A DNA stretch of 64,000 bases, taken from assembly GCF_016583765.1 (NCBI RefSeq), contig NZ_NRRR01000006.1, positions 87,155-151,154 on the forward strand. The letters are read 5' to 3'. How positions within the stretch are numbered: position 1 is the stretch's first letter; each line of letters opens with the position of its first letter. Under the pieces are notes generated by a model, which saw only the letters and a list, made by a program, of their open reading frames with translations, was not told where the DNA came from and searched no databases. A program made the position numbers and the translations under genes. The DNA comes from Chromatium weissei. GTDB lineage: Bacteria; Pseudomonadota; Gammaproteobacteria; Chromatiales; Chromatiaceae. Positions 19,551-29,823 of the stretch are shown piece by piece.

Positions 19551-20945
19551 ATGAATGCACACACAAATGAAACGTATCATTCAATGGAACCAAGCATTCA
19601 CAGTCGAGTTTTGGTGCGATTGCTGGGCAGTTGGATTGTGCTTTCTGTGCTGATTGGCGGAATTGTTTTTTATTTTGAAATGGAAAAGGTTGATGATCGT
19701 GTTTTGAAATTAGCAACACAGGAAGTCAGCACCTTTACCAGTGACATTCTCGATCATTTCAATCTTATCGACCAAGCGCATCCTGATATTCTGCAAAAAA
19801 TTCAATTAAAAGTTGCCGATTTTTTACAACAACATTTCATCGTTATAGAGCTTTATGATGCGACCAAGCATAAGTTTTTAGAACAAACTAAACCGGAATC
19901 AGAACGCGTTGAAACAGAACTAAAGCAATACACACATTCTTTTCCACTTGAGCATACAGTTCAATACAATAAATTTTATATTCATTCTCGAATTTACATG
20001 CAGGTACTGTTGCCACTTAAAAATAGTCAAGGGCAATTAGCGGGCTATTTTGAAGGTTTATATCAGGTTGATGACGCAACGCTGGACAGTATTCGCAGTG
20101 ATGTTGAGCATATTTTACTGTTAGTTGTTATCGTAGTATTTGCAACATCTATCGTGCTTTATCCGTTGATTATTTCACTCAACCGCGATCTTATGAAACT
20201 GTCTGATGATTTACTTCAGGGTAACACTGAATTGATGGCAGTTTTAGGCAGCGCCATTGCTAAACGCGATTCTGATACCAATAGCCACAATTACCGCGTC
20301 ACCATCTATGCAATTCGTTTGGCGGAAGCCTTGAAATTAAATTCAACTGATATTCGACGTTTAATTGCTGGAGCTTTTTTGCATGATGTTGGCAAAATTG
20401 GTATTAGCGACAACATCTTACTTAAACCGAATAAACTCACAGCAGAAGAGTTCGCTATTATGCGAACGCATGTGTTACTCGGTGTAGAAATCATTGCGCA
20501 TTCAACATGGTTGCTGGGTGCGCGTGAAGTCGTGGAATATCACCATGAGAAATATGATGGCAGTGGTTATTTACAGGGTCTTAAAGGTGATGCTATTCCG
20601 CTGAATGCGCGTATTTTTGCTGTTGTTGATGTGTTTGATGCGTTGACTTCGCGTCGTCCGTATAAAGCGCCGATGGAATTTAATGACGCAATGGCAATCA
20701 TATATCGTGATCGCGGCAGCCATTTTGATCCGATGGTTGTAGATGCTTTTAGTGTCATTGCGCAGGATTTACATCAAACAACGGGATTAGCTTCTGATCA
20801 AGCATTAAAAGCAGAACTCGGTTGGCTTTTGAAACAGCATCAATCACTGTCTAATGCCATTAAAATTGGTACAGCAAGCGCGTCAACGACATTACAGTTA
20901 AATCAAACAGCGTCACCACCAATTCACTCTTTTTGGAGTTTATAA
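19551..20945 (+). CDS. Membrane-anchored HD-GYP phosphodiesterase
   Basis: 464 residues with transmembrane helices at about 22-42 and 187-208 enclosing a periplasmic region, then an HD-GYP domain from about 225. The metal-binding signature LHDVGKIGI is near residue 276, and HHEKYDG follows, with FAVVDVFDALTSRRPYK further on. The diagnostic GYP tripeptide reads GYL here, while the rest of the motif (DGSGY, GLKGDAIP) is intact. HD-GYP enzymes hydrolyse c-di-GMP to pGpG or GMP. It starts 62 bases after the kinase gene without a clear Shine-Dalgarno sequence and may be co-transcribed. It completes a three-gene run of c-di-GMP-lowering functions. Confidence 0.9.
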   Translation: MNAHTNETYHSMEPSIHSRVLVRLLGSWIVLSVLIGGIVFYFEMEKVDDRVLKLATQEVSTFTSDILDHFNLIDQAHPDILQKIQLKVADFLQQHFIVIELYDATKHKFLEQTKPESERVETELKQYTHSFPLEHTVQYNKFYIHSRIYMQVLLPLKNSQGQLAGYFEGLYQVDDATLDSIRSDVEHILLLVVIVVFATSIVLYPLIISLNRDLMKLSDDLLQGNTELMAVLGSAIAKRDSDTNSHNYRVTIYAIRLAEALKLNSTDIRRLIAGAFLHDVGKIGISDNILLKPNKLTAEEFAIMRTHVLLGVEIIAHSTWLLGAREVVEYHHEKYDGSGYLQGLKGDAIPLNARIFAVVDVFDALTSRRPYKAPMEFNDAMAIIYRDRGSHFDPMVVDAFSVIAQDLHQTTGLASDQALKAELGWLLKQHQSLSNAIKIGTASASTTLQLNQTASPPIHSFWSL

Positions 20946-20965
20946 CGATGATTTTTTAGTACAAA

Positions 20966-21337
20966 TCAATCATCATATTCTTCCGCTCGGCGCGCATCAC
21001 CACGCACTTTTTCCACAGGATAGCGAATTGCGTTAATCGCAATTTTCTCATTTGCAGCAGTGATTAAATCGATATTCAATCGCTCAGACAATCGAATAAG
21101 ATACAGTAGAATATCTGCCATTTCATACGCGACTTGCTGCTTTTTTTCATGGCTTAAGGTTGCACTTTGCGCTTCGGTTAACCATTGGAAATGTTCTAAT
21201 AACTCACCAGTTTCTCCGGCAAGTGCCATGACTAAATTCTTTGGTGTATGAAATTGCTCCCAATTCCGTTCACGGGCGAATTGCAGTAAATGGGCATTGA
21301 GTTGATCGAGGCTGTCTGGCATCGTTTTTGTTTGCAT
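20966..21337 (-). CDS. MazG-like nucleotide pyrophosphohydrolase (RS21-C6/dCTPase type)
   Basis: All-alpha NTP pyrophosphatase of 123 residues. The paired metal-binding motifs GETGELLEHFQW and YEMADILLYL are the EExxE...ExxD pattern of the family. Members cleave non-canonical or excess dNTPs (dCTP and modified dCTP in RS21-C6) and keep the nucleotide pool clean. The ATG at 21337 is preferred; a TTG four codons upstream (21349) is also open. It stands alone, convergent with the HD-GYP gene. Confidence 0.88.
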   Translation of the reverse strand: MQTKTMPDSLDQLNAHLLQFARERNWEQFHTPKNLVMALAGETGELLEHFQWLTEAQSATLSHEKKQQVAYEMADILLYLIRLSERLNIDLITAANEKIAINAIRYPVEKVRGDARRAEEYDD

Positions 21338-21521
21338 GGCGCGTTTCAATTGGTCTTGTTGATTGGAATACGCAACTGAAAATACGTCTACCTAGATAAA
21401 TAATCAAGTGTTAGAATCGATCGTGCATGACAACCGTTTTACAATGTGAACCTGTGTTAAGAATGAAATAAGCTAAACCGTTACTGCGGTGATTCGTTGT
21501 TTTATATTGAGGACATCGATA

Positions 21522-22259
21522 ATGAAAAAAATGATACTCATTAGTTTAACGTTGTTGGCAGGAACTGAATTTGCATTTGCTGGACACGATGCGCACTGGG
21601 GTTATTCGGGTGCAGAAGGGCCTGAACATTGGAGTGAGATTGATTCGCATTTTGGTGCGTGTCAGAACGGTAAAATGCAGACACCAATTGATTTGGTTAA
21701 TATGGTTGATCAGCAATTGCCGCCAATTGATTTTCATTATCGTCCAGCCGGTGATGATGAAATCAATAATGGGCATACGATTCAAGTGAATTATGCGAAT
21801 GGAAGTTCAATTGCAATTGATGGCCATGAATATCAACTCAAGCAATTCCATTTTCATACACCGAGTGAAAATCATATCGGCGGAAAAGAATTCCCGATGG
21901 AGGCGCATTTGGTGCACGTCGATGCAGAAGGCCATATCGCGGTCATTGCGGTGATGTTTCAGGAAGGTGCAGAAAATCTTGCATTAACAGTGCCTTGGGC
22001 GGAAATGCCAACGCATGTTGATGAAGAAAAGCATTTGGCGGCTCATGCTTCTGCTGAGGCGTTGCTGCCGCAGAACCGTGATTATTATCGGTTTATTGGT
22101 TCGTTGACGACTCCGCCGTGCACCGAGAACGTGACTTGGTTGGTGATGAAGCATCCGGTCACTGCTTCGGTAGCGCAGATTCATCAATTTGCGCAGGTCA
22201 TGGGACATGCGAACAATCGCCCGATTCAGCCGCTGAATGCGCGGTTAATTGTTGAATAA
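21522..22259 (+). CDS. Alpha-type carbonic anhydrase, exported
   Basis: Periplasmic zinc enzyme interconverting CO2 and bicarbonate. A signal peptide (MKKMILISLTLLAGTEFAFA) is followed by the mature alpha-CA fold: WGYSG start, QTPIDL, and the Zn-binding histidines in QFHFHTPSEN plus a third His in MEAHLVHV; the SLTTPPCTENVTW segment near the C-terminus is diagnostic. GAGGA lies 8-9 bases before the ATG at 21522, which is preferred to an in-frame ATT/GTG extension upstream. 245 residues. Monocistronic; may help carbon concentration or periplasmic pH control. Confidence 0.95.
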   Translation: MKKMILISLTLLAGTEFAFAGHDAHWGYSGAEGPEHWSEIDSHFGACQNGKMQTPIDLVNMVDQQLPPIDFHYRPAGDDEINNGHTIQVNYANGSSIAIDGHEYQLKQFHFHTPSENHIGGKEFPMEAHLVHVDAEGHIAVIAVMFQEGAENLALTVPWAEMPTHVDEEKHLAAHASAEALLPQNRDYYRFIGSLTTPPCTENVTWLVMKHPVTASVAQIHQFAQVMGHANNRPIQPLNARLIVE

Positions 22260-22303
22260 GTAGATTTTTTACCTTGAAGATCGGTGCGCCGCCACCGACA
22301 GCC

Positions 22304-22885
22304 ATGACTGGCGTGATTCTCGCCGGTGGACGGGCGCGCCGCATGAATGGATGCGATAAAGGATTGATATTGTTGGCGAATCGGCCGCTGGTGGAATGGA
22401 CGTTGGCGGTGCTGAAACCGCAGGTGGCGACGGTGCTGATTAACGCCAATCGCAATGTAACCCGTTATTCTGCTTACGGTTTTCCAGTGGTGACGGATGA
22501 AATGGCGAATTTTGCTGGGCCGTTGGCGGGAATGTTGAGCGCGATGACCGCGGCGAAGACCGAGTGGATATTGACGATGCCCTGCGACGCGCCGCATTCA
22601 CCGGCGAATTTGGGTCAACGGCTGGCGCGAGCGATTGAGACGGAACAGGCGACGCTGGCGGTTGCAACCTTGGGTCACCAGCGCCAGCCATTACACGCGC
22701 TCTTGCCGACGACGCTGGCTGCGAATTTGCGTGAATATCTTGCCAGCGGTGAGCGACGAGTGGTCGATTGGTACGCTCGGCAGCGCGTGGCGTGGGTTGA
22801 TTTCAGCGATCAGCCTGCGGCGTTTATCAATCTCAATACTGCCGATGAATTGCGCCATTTAGAACGATTCACGACTGCCAAATAA
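22304..22885 (+). CDS. mobA: Molybdenum cofactor guanylyltransferase
   Basis: Transfers GMP from GTP to molybdopterin to give the bis-MGD cofactor of DMSO-reductase-family enzymes. N-terminal nucleotide-binding signature GVILAGGRARRMNGCDKG (LAGGxxxRMG...DK), then AGPLAGMLSAM and MPCDAP, as in E. coli MobA, and the ASGERRVVDWYA / FINLNTADEL segments near the end. The ATG at 22304 gives 193 residues; a TTG at 22274 would add ten. The last 27 bases overlap the convergent oxidoreductase gene. No MobB or molybdoenzyme gene is in the window. Confidence 0.93.
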   Translation: MTGVILAGGRARRMNGCDKGLILLANRPLVEWTLAVLKPQVATVLINANRNVTRYSAYGFPVVTDEMANFAGPLAGMLSAMTAAKTEWILTMPCDAPHSPANLGQRLARAIETEQATLAVATLGHQRQPLHALLPTTLAANLREYLASGERRVVDWYARQRVAWVDFSDQPAAFINLNTADELRHLERFTTAK

Positions 22886-24067
22886 TCGCGTGATCTCCGC
22901 TTGACTGCGCGTCAACGCATCTTCAATCGACACGCCGAAAAACCAATTGCCGGTCATTCCGAGCCGTGTGCCCGCCAACGCGGAATCCAGTTGTTGCACC
23001 AGCGCCATGTGTCCGGTGCGCAACGCGGGCAGCCGATTGTGAATGTGCGTTTGTCCGACGATGCGTTTGGGTGAAATACCCAGCACCGCGCAGGCGTGTT
23101 CAATTTGCCCTTCTTCGCACAACACGCCCGGACGAAAATGAAACGCAAAACCGCGATAACGCTCGTTCGGTAGAAAATCCCGCGACACAGCGGAATAAAA
23201 CGCATCGTCCACCGCAATCAAGCCAGCGAGCGGTTTGAGCGGCACATCCTCCGCACGAAACACCAGCACCAGCGTTTCAATTTCCGCCATGCCGATGTTT
23301 TTAATCAGCATTTGCGCGGTCTCAAAACCGGCTGGCAGCAAACTGGCAGCGACATCCGGCGGCACGGCGAGCGTGAGATGACTGCAACGCAGCGGGTCGC
23401 CATTCTCCATTTCAACGCGAAAACCGTCGCCATCGCGGGCAATTGCGGTGATGCGCTGACTGGTGCGCACCGTGATCGCATTCTGTGCGGCAATGGCTTC
23501 GGCAATCGTCGCCAGCCCTTCAGCGAAGGTGAACGCCTTCATCATTTCTTTACGACGCGGTTTGCGGCGAAACAGCGCCTCGGTCGGATAATCATCGGCA
23601 GGTTGGCAAATCACGGCAGCAAACGCATGACGCAACAAATCTTGATAATTGCGCTGCCCCAACACGCTGCCGTAATAATCGGCGACGCTGCGCCCGTCTT
23701 TCGGCGCGGTGAACAGGCGCGGCATGGCACGGAGCGCCTCGAAAATATGCAGCGCGGAGACAATCGACCGCCGCTTGCCGTTTTTCCACAATGAATAACC
23801 GACCTTGACTTTGGCTTGTGCCTGCGCGGTCAAACCGAGATCGTCCAAAATCGTCAGCAAATTGCCGTAGCTGTTAAAGCAGGTGTGACCGCCCGCCTCC
23901 ACCCAGAACCCGCCGAGCGCGTCAAAATGTGGGCTGTTGAGACAACCGCCGATGCGATCGCTGGCTTCCAACACCAAGGTCGATAAACCTCGGCGAGCGG
24001 AAAAATGCGCCGCACCGAGACCGCTGATGCCTGCGCCGATGACGATATGGTCAAAATTCGTGCTCAT
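22859..24067 (-). CDS. FAD-dependent amine oxidase / protoporphyrinogen-oxidase-like protein
   Basis: 402-residue flavoprotein. The N-terminal Rossmann motif VIGAGISGLGAA and the LEASDRIGG segment that follows are those of the amine oxidase/PPOX/phytoene desaturase group; LTLAVPPDVAASLL is the usual mid-protein FAD contact, and the C-terminal GMTGNWFFGVSIEDAL matches the FAD-closing strand of HemY/HemG-like proteins (normally GN...GVG...). The exact substrate is not evident. The ATG overlaps the stop of the preceding small gene (ATGA), so the two are coupled. Confidence 0.82.
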   Translation of the reverse strand: MSTNFDHIVIGAGISGLGAAHFSARRGLSTLVLEASDRIGGCLNSPHFDALGGFWVEAGGHTCFNSYGNLLTILDDLGLTAQAQAKVKVGYSLWKNGKRRSIVSALHIFEALRAMPRLFTAPKDGRSVADYYGSVLGQRNYQDLLRHAFAAVICQPADDYPTEALFRRKPRRKEMMKAFTFAEGLATIAEAIAAQNAITVRTSQRITAIARDGDGFRVEMENGDPLRCSHLTLAVPPDVAASLLPAGFETAQMLIKNIGMAEIETLVLVFRAEDVPLKPLAGLIAVDDAFYSAVSRDFLPNERYRGFAFHFRPGVLCEEGQIEHACAVLGISPKRIVGQTHIHNRLPALRTGHMALVQQLDSALAGTRLGMTGNWFFGVSIEDALTRSQAEITRLFGSRESF

Positions 24068-24612
24068 AATTCATGGTCTTTGCGTGTGGAAGTGGAATCA
24101 ATCGCAGCCAGCGACAGATGACTGAGATCAGCGATTGGCGCGGGCGTGATGGGAATTTGGCAATCTTCAAGGCTCCAATTGGTTTCGGTGACGAGACTGA
24201 AGCCGCTGGTGTCGAACGCGGTCATCTTAACGACCGGCTCCTGCTCGATAAAGCCAGCCTGCGGCAACACTTCCAACACTTCCGGCGCGTCAATAAAGCG
24301 TGAATTGGCGCGATCAACGGCTTTTTCCGTGACGGCTGGCGCAACGGGTGCTGGCGCGTCATTCACCTCCGCAACTGCGGCAATCGGTGTCATCGTCAAC
24401 ACCGCACCGATGCGCGCAAAGGCCAATTCAAATTTGGCTGCCGTTGCGGCATCGGCATTGGCGCGCACCAAAATTGGCTGTCCCGTGAACAACCGCGCCA
24501 CGCCAGCGGCATCAAGTTTGAATAGCGCCGCGAGTTGCTGACGCACCAAAGCGGAATCCGTGCCTGCCGTCAGCGTGCCATCGAAATAAAGATCGAAATG
24601 CGTGTCGCTCAT
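24064..24612 (-). CDS. Conserved protein of unknown function, coupled to the FAD oxidoreductase
   Basis: 182 residues, start preceded by AAGGAG. The first 75 residues (FDLYFDGTL, QLAALFKLDAAGVARLFTGQPILV) resemble a small domain found at the N-terminus of many otherwise unrelated gammaproteobacterial proteins (pattern LFK-hydrophobic-LFSG-KP). The middle is Ala/Pro/Val-rich and low-complexity; the C-terminus has the short motif DLSHLSLA, also recurrent in such proteins. No membrane segment. It lies between tldD (31 bases upstream) and the oxidoreductase (ATGA overlap), so all three are probably one transcript. No function is known to me. Confidence 0.75.
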   Translation of the reverse strand: MSDTHFDLYFDGTLTAGTDSALVRQQLAALFKLDAAGVARLFTGQPILVRANADAATAAKFELAFARIGAVLTMTPIAAVAEVNDAPAPVAPAVTEKAVDRANSRFIDAPEVLEVLPQAGFIEQEPVVKMTAFDTSGFSLVTETNWSLEDCQIPITPAPIADLSHLSLAAIDSTSTRKDHEL

Positions 24613-24643
24613 TCAACAACTCCTTGATTGATTTAGTTATCAA

Positions 24644-26086
24644 CTACGCGCTGGTTCCGCCGACCGTCAACGCCTCAATCCGCAACGTCGGTTGTCCCAC
24701 GCCCACCGGCACGCTCTGCCCTTCTTTGCCGCAGGTGCCCACGCCGTCATCCAACTGCAAATCGTTTCCGATCATGCTGACGCGAGTGAGCACATCAGGG
24801 CCATTGCCAATGAGCGTTGCGCCCTTCACCGGACGACCAATTTTCCCATTTTCAATGAGATAGGCTTCACTAGCGGAAAACACGAATTTTCCCGAAGTGA
24901 TGTCCACCTGACCGCCACCGAAGTTGACCGCGTACAACCCGTGTTCCACCGAGGCGATGATTTCAGCGGGATCATGGCTGCCAGCGAGCATGTAAGTGTT
25001 GGTCATGCGCGGCATCGGCAAATGTGCGTAGGATTCGCGCCGTCCGTTGCCAGTGGACACCGTGCCGGTCAACCGAGCGTTGAGTTTGTCCTGCATGTAG
25101 CCGCACAAAATTCCGTCTTCAATCAACACCGTGTGCTGGGTCAACGTGCCTTCATCATCCATCGTGAGCGAACCGCGTCGCTGTGGCAGCGTACCGTCAT
25201 CGACCACCGTCACGCCCGCAGCAGCCACCCGTTCGCCGATGCGTCCGGCAAATGCCGAACTGCCTTTGCGATTGAAATCACCTTCCAAACCATGCCCAAC
25301 GGCTTCATGCAGCAGCACGCCCGGCCAGCCAGCACCGAGCACCACCGTCATCGTTCCTGCTGGCGCGTCCTCCGCTTCCAGATTCACCAGCGCCAGCCGC
25401 ACCGCTTCACGGGCGTAATTGAGCGCCCGCTCCTCGGCGAGGAAATAACCCAAATCCGTGCGCGCTCCACCGCCACTCGCGCCCTGCTCGCGGCGACCGT
25501 TCTGCTCCACAATCACGCTGACATTCAGACGAATCAGCGGACGAATATCGGCGCTCAACTGTCCATCGTCGCCGAGCACCAGCACGGTGTCCTGTGCGGC
25601 GACCAAACTCGCAGACACCTCACGCACTCGCGGATCAAGCCGCCGCGCCTCCGCATTCACCTGATGCAATAACGCAACTTTTTCCATATCACCAAGCGAA
25701 TCAATCGGATTGAATGCGCCATAAAGCTGGCGCTGCGGCGCAGCCGAGTGAATGCGCACTCGTGCTGATTGCCCGCCACTGACGATGGCACGAGCAGCCT
25801 GCGCGGCTTGCAACAGCAGCGGAAATTCCAATTCATCGGAATACGCGAAACCCGTTTTTTCACCGCTGACGGCGCGTAATCCAGCGCCCTTTTCAATGCT
25901 GAAATGACCATCTTTAATAATGCCGTCTTCCAGCATCCAAGATTGCAAGCGACTGGATTGAAAATAAATATCCGCTGCATCCACTGCGGAACTGGTCAGA
26001 CATTCCAGCAGCCGTTCCAAATGGACATCAGTCAGACCGGCTGAAGTCAAAATCATGTCTCGTGCAATCGTGATCGGGTCATTCAT
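24644..26086 (-). CDS. tldD: Metalloprotease TldD
   Basis: Zinc protease of the TldD/PmbA family (U62). The metal-binding motif HEAVGH lies at about residues 263-268, with [12 protein letters not shown] just after it and the conserved [17 protein letters not shown] region later. With PmbA (TldE) it forms a heterodimer that degrades unfolded peptides, matures microcin B17 and degrades CcdA. 480 residues, normal. pmbA is not in the window, as usual. First gene of the tldD-unknown-oxidoreductase run. Confidence 0.97.
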   Translation of the reverse strand: MNDPITIARDMILTSAGLTDVHLERLLECLTSSAVDAADIYFQSSRLQSWMLEDGIIKDGHFSIEKGAGLRAVSGEKTGFAYSDELEFPLLLQAAQAARAIVSGGQSARVRIHSAAPQRQLYGAFNPIDSLGDMEKVALLHQVNAEARRLDPRVREVSASLVAAQDTVLVLGDDGQLSADIRPLIRLNVSVIVEQNGRREQGASGGGARTDLGYFLAEERALNYAREAVRLALVNLEAEDAPAGTMTVVLGAGWPGVLLHEAVGHGLEGDFNRKGSSAFAGRIGERVAAAGVTVVDDGTLPQRRGSLTMDDEGTLTQHTVLIEDGILCGYMQDKLNARLTGTVSTGNGRRESYAHLPMPRMTNTYMLAGSHDPAEIIASVEHGLYAVNFGGGQVDITSGKFVFSASEAYLIENGKIGRPVKGATLIGNGPDVLTRVSMIGNDLQLDDGVGTCGKEGQSVPVGVGQPTLRIEALTVGGTSA

Positions 26087-26213
26087 CTAAAAATAGTCTC
26101 GATTTAAGAAGCAAAATTGTCGGGCCGAATGACGGAAAGTTTAGCGGTGTTTGCTGTGAAAAAATGCGCTGCTGTAGCGGTCTCAACGCGCCCAGTTTCG
26201 ACATTGGCGCAAT

Positions 26214-26238
26214 GATCAACCCCGTGCTAACGTTGATC
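26214..26238. promoter_or_regulatory. Inverted repeat upstream of nadK
   Basis: Perfect 7-bp arms GATCAAC / GTTGATC separated by 11 bases, 37 bases before the chosen nadK start. It could be an operator or the stem of a leader RNA. No regulator can be assigned. Confidence 0.3.
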
Positions 26239-26274
26239 GGTCTTCATTTCATTAACCACAGTATTGTTAATTAC

Positions 26275-27177
26275 ATGCCGCATTTTACGACCGTCGGCAT
26301 CATTGCCAAATCAGGCGACCCGCTGCCGGTACGCAGCACGCTCAATCGACTGGATGCCCATCTGCGTTTTCATGCGCTGGCGCGACTGTTCGATGCCGAA
26401 AGCGCCCGCCTGCTCGCCGCACCGCCAGACCTCACCGTCTCACTGCGCGAACTCGCCGAACGCTCCGATCTCATCATCGTCGTCGGCGGCGACGGCACGC
26501 TGTTACAGGCAGCGCGAGCGACCGCCGCACACGACGTGCCACTGCTCGGCATCAATCTCGGACGGCTGGGTTTTCTGGTCGATGTCTCGCCCGAACACAT
26601 TGAAACCGTGATTGATCAAATACTTGCCGGTGATTATCAAGCAGAAACGCGCAGCCTGCTGCGAGCAACGGTGATGACCGAGCGCGGAGCCGGACAAACG
26701 GCAACTGCGCTCAACGATGTTGCCATTCACAAATGGAACACGGCACGCATGATTGAATTTGAAACCTATTTGGATGGCGTGTTTATCAACGCCCAGCGTT
26801 CAGACGGTTTGATTATCGCCACGCCCACCGGCTCCACCGCTTACGCGTTATCGGGCGGCGGGCCGCTCGTTGATCCGGCACTGGACGCGACGCTGTTAGT
26901 GCCGATTTGTCCCCACGACCTCAGTCAGCGTCCGCTGGTGATTCCCGCCGACCGCCGCGTCGATGTGCGCATTTGCGAGTTAAATCAACTACAAGTGCAA
27001 ATCACCTGCGACGGACAAACGCCGTTACCGCTGCCGGAAAACGGTTGGATTCGCATTGAACGCCATGCCGACCGCGTGCGGCTGCTGCATCCCAGCGGTC
27101 ACAATCATTACCAAATCATGCGTGCCAAATTGCACTGGGGCGGCCCTCATGCCGCCATGCGAGCGCCAGCATGTTGA
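26275..27177 (+). CDS. nadK: NAD kinase
   Basis: Phosphorylates NAD+ to NADP+. Shows the GGDGTLL motif at about residues 72-78, the NDVAIHK region and the TPTGSTAYALSGGGP substrate-binding loop. Starting at ATG 26275 gives 300 residues, the usual size, beginning FTTVGIIAK as in other NadK proteins; an upstream in-frame ATG at 26164 would add a non-conserved 37 residues. The last 7 bases overlap recN, a common pairing in gammaproteobacteria. Confidence 0.96.
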   Translation: MPHFTTVGIIAKSGDPLPVRSTLNRLDAHLRFHALARLFDAESARLLAAPPDLTVSLRELAERSDLIIVVGGDGTLLQAARATAAHDVPLLGINLGRLGFLVDVSPEHIETVIDQILAGDYQAETRSLLRATVMTERGAGQTATALNDVAIHKWNTARMIEFETYLDGVFINAQRSDGLIIATPTGSTAYALSGGGPLVDPALDATLLVPICPHDLSQRPLVIPADRRVDVRICELNQLQVQITCDGQTPLPLPENGWIRIERHADRVRLLHPSGHNHYQIMRAKLHWGGPHAAMRAPAC

Positions 27178-28841
27178 CGCAATTACAGGTACGCGATCTC
27201 GCCATCGTCAGCCAGCTTGAACTCGAATGCGCGGCGGGCATGACCGCGCTCACCGGCGAAACCGGCGCAGGCAAATCCATTTTGATCGACGCGCTCAGTC
27301 TCGCACTCGGTGACAAAGCGGAAGTCGGCATGATTCGCGCTGGCAGCGAACGCGCTGAAATCATTGCCACTTTTGACCTCAGCGCCAGCAGCGAAGCGCA
27401 AAATTGGCTGCTCGCACAGGAATTCGCCGATGACGAGCCAGAATGCGTGTTGCGCCGCGTGATTGTGCGTGAAGGACGGTCTCGCGCTTACATCAACGGA
27501 CGCGCCGCCACCGGCAGCCAATTGCGTGAACTCGGCAATCTGCTGGTCGATATTCACGGACAACACGCGCATCAATCGCTGCTGCGTCCAATTGCCCAGC
27601 GCGATTTGCTCGATGCTTACGGCGATCATTTGCCGCTGGCGAGCGCAGTCGCTGGCGCATTTCGAGAATTTCACAAAATCGATCAACAGCTTAAAGAATT
27701 AGAAGCCGCTGCAGTGGAACGCGCCTCGCGTCTGGAACTGCTGCGATTTCAAGTGCAGGAATTGGACGCGCTCGGCATGACCGCGCCGGAGATTGAGGCG
27801 CTCGATCAAGAGCAACGGCGGTTGAGTCATCTCGGTCGGTTGCAGGAAACCGTCGCTCGCGTGTTGCAACTGCTCACCGAAACCGAGCCGTCGTTAGAAG
27901 ACCATTTGCGCGGCGCGACTGCCGACATTGCGGAATTGGCGGTGATTGATGCCGCATTGAGCGCCAGCCGTGAACTGCTCGAAACGGCGACGATTCACGT
28001 TGGCGAAGCCGCAGCCAGTTTGCGCCACTATCTCGATGGACTTGATCTTGATTCAGCGGCGCTGGCAGCTGTCGAAATGCGGCTGGCACAAGTGCATGAT
28101 TTGGGTCGTAAATATCGCGTATTTCCCGTGCAATTGCCGGAGGCGCTGGCGAGTCGCCGTGCCGAATTGACCGCGTTGGAGCTGGCGGATGTGACGCTGG
28201 GCGATTTACACGCCGCCCGTGACAGCGCGTGGCAGCAATTTCTCACGCTGGCGCAGCAATTGAGCGCCGCTCGCGCCGTGACTGCCGAACGTCTCACTGC
28301 CACCGTCACTGCCGCGATGCAGCAATTGGGCATGGCGGGCGGACGCTTTGCAGTGGACATTGAACCGCTGGCGCTCGAACGCGCAAACGGCGGCGGTTTG
28401 GAACGATTGAATTTTCTGGTCAGCGCCAATCCCGGACAGCCGCTGCAATCGCTGATTAAGGTCGCCTCCGGTGGCGAATTGTCACGAATTAGCCTTGGAA
28501 TTCAAGTCGCTACGGCAGAATGCGGCCGCATTCCCACGCTGGTGTTCGATGAAGTCGATGTCGGCATCGGCGGCGGCGTGGCAGAAATCGTCGGACGTTT
28601 ATTGCGACGGCTGGGCGCAGCGCGACAGGTGCTGTGCGTCACGCATTTGCCGCAGGTCGCCGCGCAAGCGCATTGGCAATTGCGGGTGCGCAAAGAAACA
28701 ATTGATGGTCACACTTACACGCGCATTGAACCCTTAAATGAAACAGCGCGAATTGATGAAATTGCGCGAATGCTCGGCGGTACAGAAATCACCGTGCGCA
28801 CCCGTGATCACGCCAGTGAAATGCTGAATTGGCGACGGTAA
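27171..28841 (+). CDS. recN: DNA repair protein RecN
   Basis: SMC-like ATPase acting early in double-strand break repair. Walker A TGETGAGKS at about residues 28-36, signature region ASGGELSRISLGIQ and Walker B VFDEVDVGIGGG in the C-terminal lobe, with a coiled-coil middle (about 160-370). 556 residues, full length. Overlaps nadK by 7 bases and so is probably co-expressed; no clear LexA box (CTGT-N8-ACAG) is seen directly upstream. Confidence 0.97.
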   Translation: MLTQLQVRDLAIVSQLELECAAGMTALTGETGAGKSILIDALSLALGDKAEVGMIRAGSERAEIIATFDLSASSEAQNWLLAQEFADDEPECVLRRVIVREGRSRAYINGRAATGSQLRELGNLLVDIHGQHAHQSLLRPIAQRDLLDAYGDHLPLASAVAGAFREFHKIDQQLKELEAAAVERASRLELLRFQVQELDALGMTAPEIEALDQEQRRLSHLGRLQETVARVLQLLTETEPSLEDHLRGATADIAELAVIDAALSASRELLETATIHVGEAAASLRHYLDGLDLDSAALAAVEMRLAQVHDLGRKYRVFPVQLPEALASRRAELTALELADVTLGDLHAARDSAWQQFLTLAQQLSAARAVTAERLTATVTAAMQQLGMAGGRFAVDIEPLALERANGGGLERLNFLVSANPGQPLQSLIKVASGGELSRISLGIQVATAECGRIPTLVFDEVDVGIGGGVAEIVGRLLRRLGAARQVLCVTHLPQVAAQAHWQLRVRKETIDGHTYTRIEPLNETARIDEIARMLGGTEITVRTRDHASEMLNWRR

Positions 28842-28850
28842 CGGCGCTGA

Positions 28851-29720
<870 letters not shown>

Positions 29721-29733
29721 AAACACCGATTTT

Positions 29734-29797
29734 CAGTTGTCAGTAACCACTGCTTTTTTACTGACAACTGATAACCGACAACTGATTACTGACAACG
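29734..29797. repeat. Intergenic TGACAACTG-type repeat with perfect inverted repeat
   Basis: Arms of 13 bases (CAGTTGTCAGTAA at 29734-29746 and its complement at 29758-29770) form a hairpin with a T-rich loop, followed by two more partial copies (CGACAACTG and TACTGACAAC) to 29797. Related copies occur at about 34.84 kb and 49.55 kb. It lies between dapB and the DUF58 gene and may end dapB transcription. Confidence 0.65.
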
Positions 29798-29823
29798 AAT
29801 AAAATCAAACGAATTGCCAGCCC

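Noticed and set aside
24692..25672. 326-codon open frame opposite tldD
   Set aside because: tldD is full length with HEAVGH; the antisense product is His/Arg-rich, unlike any family, and has no ribosome-binding site.
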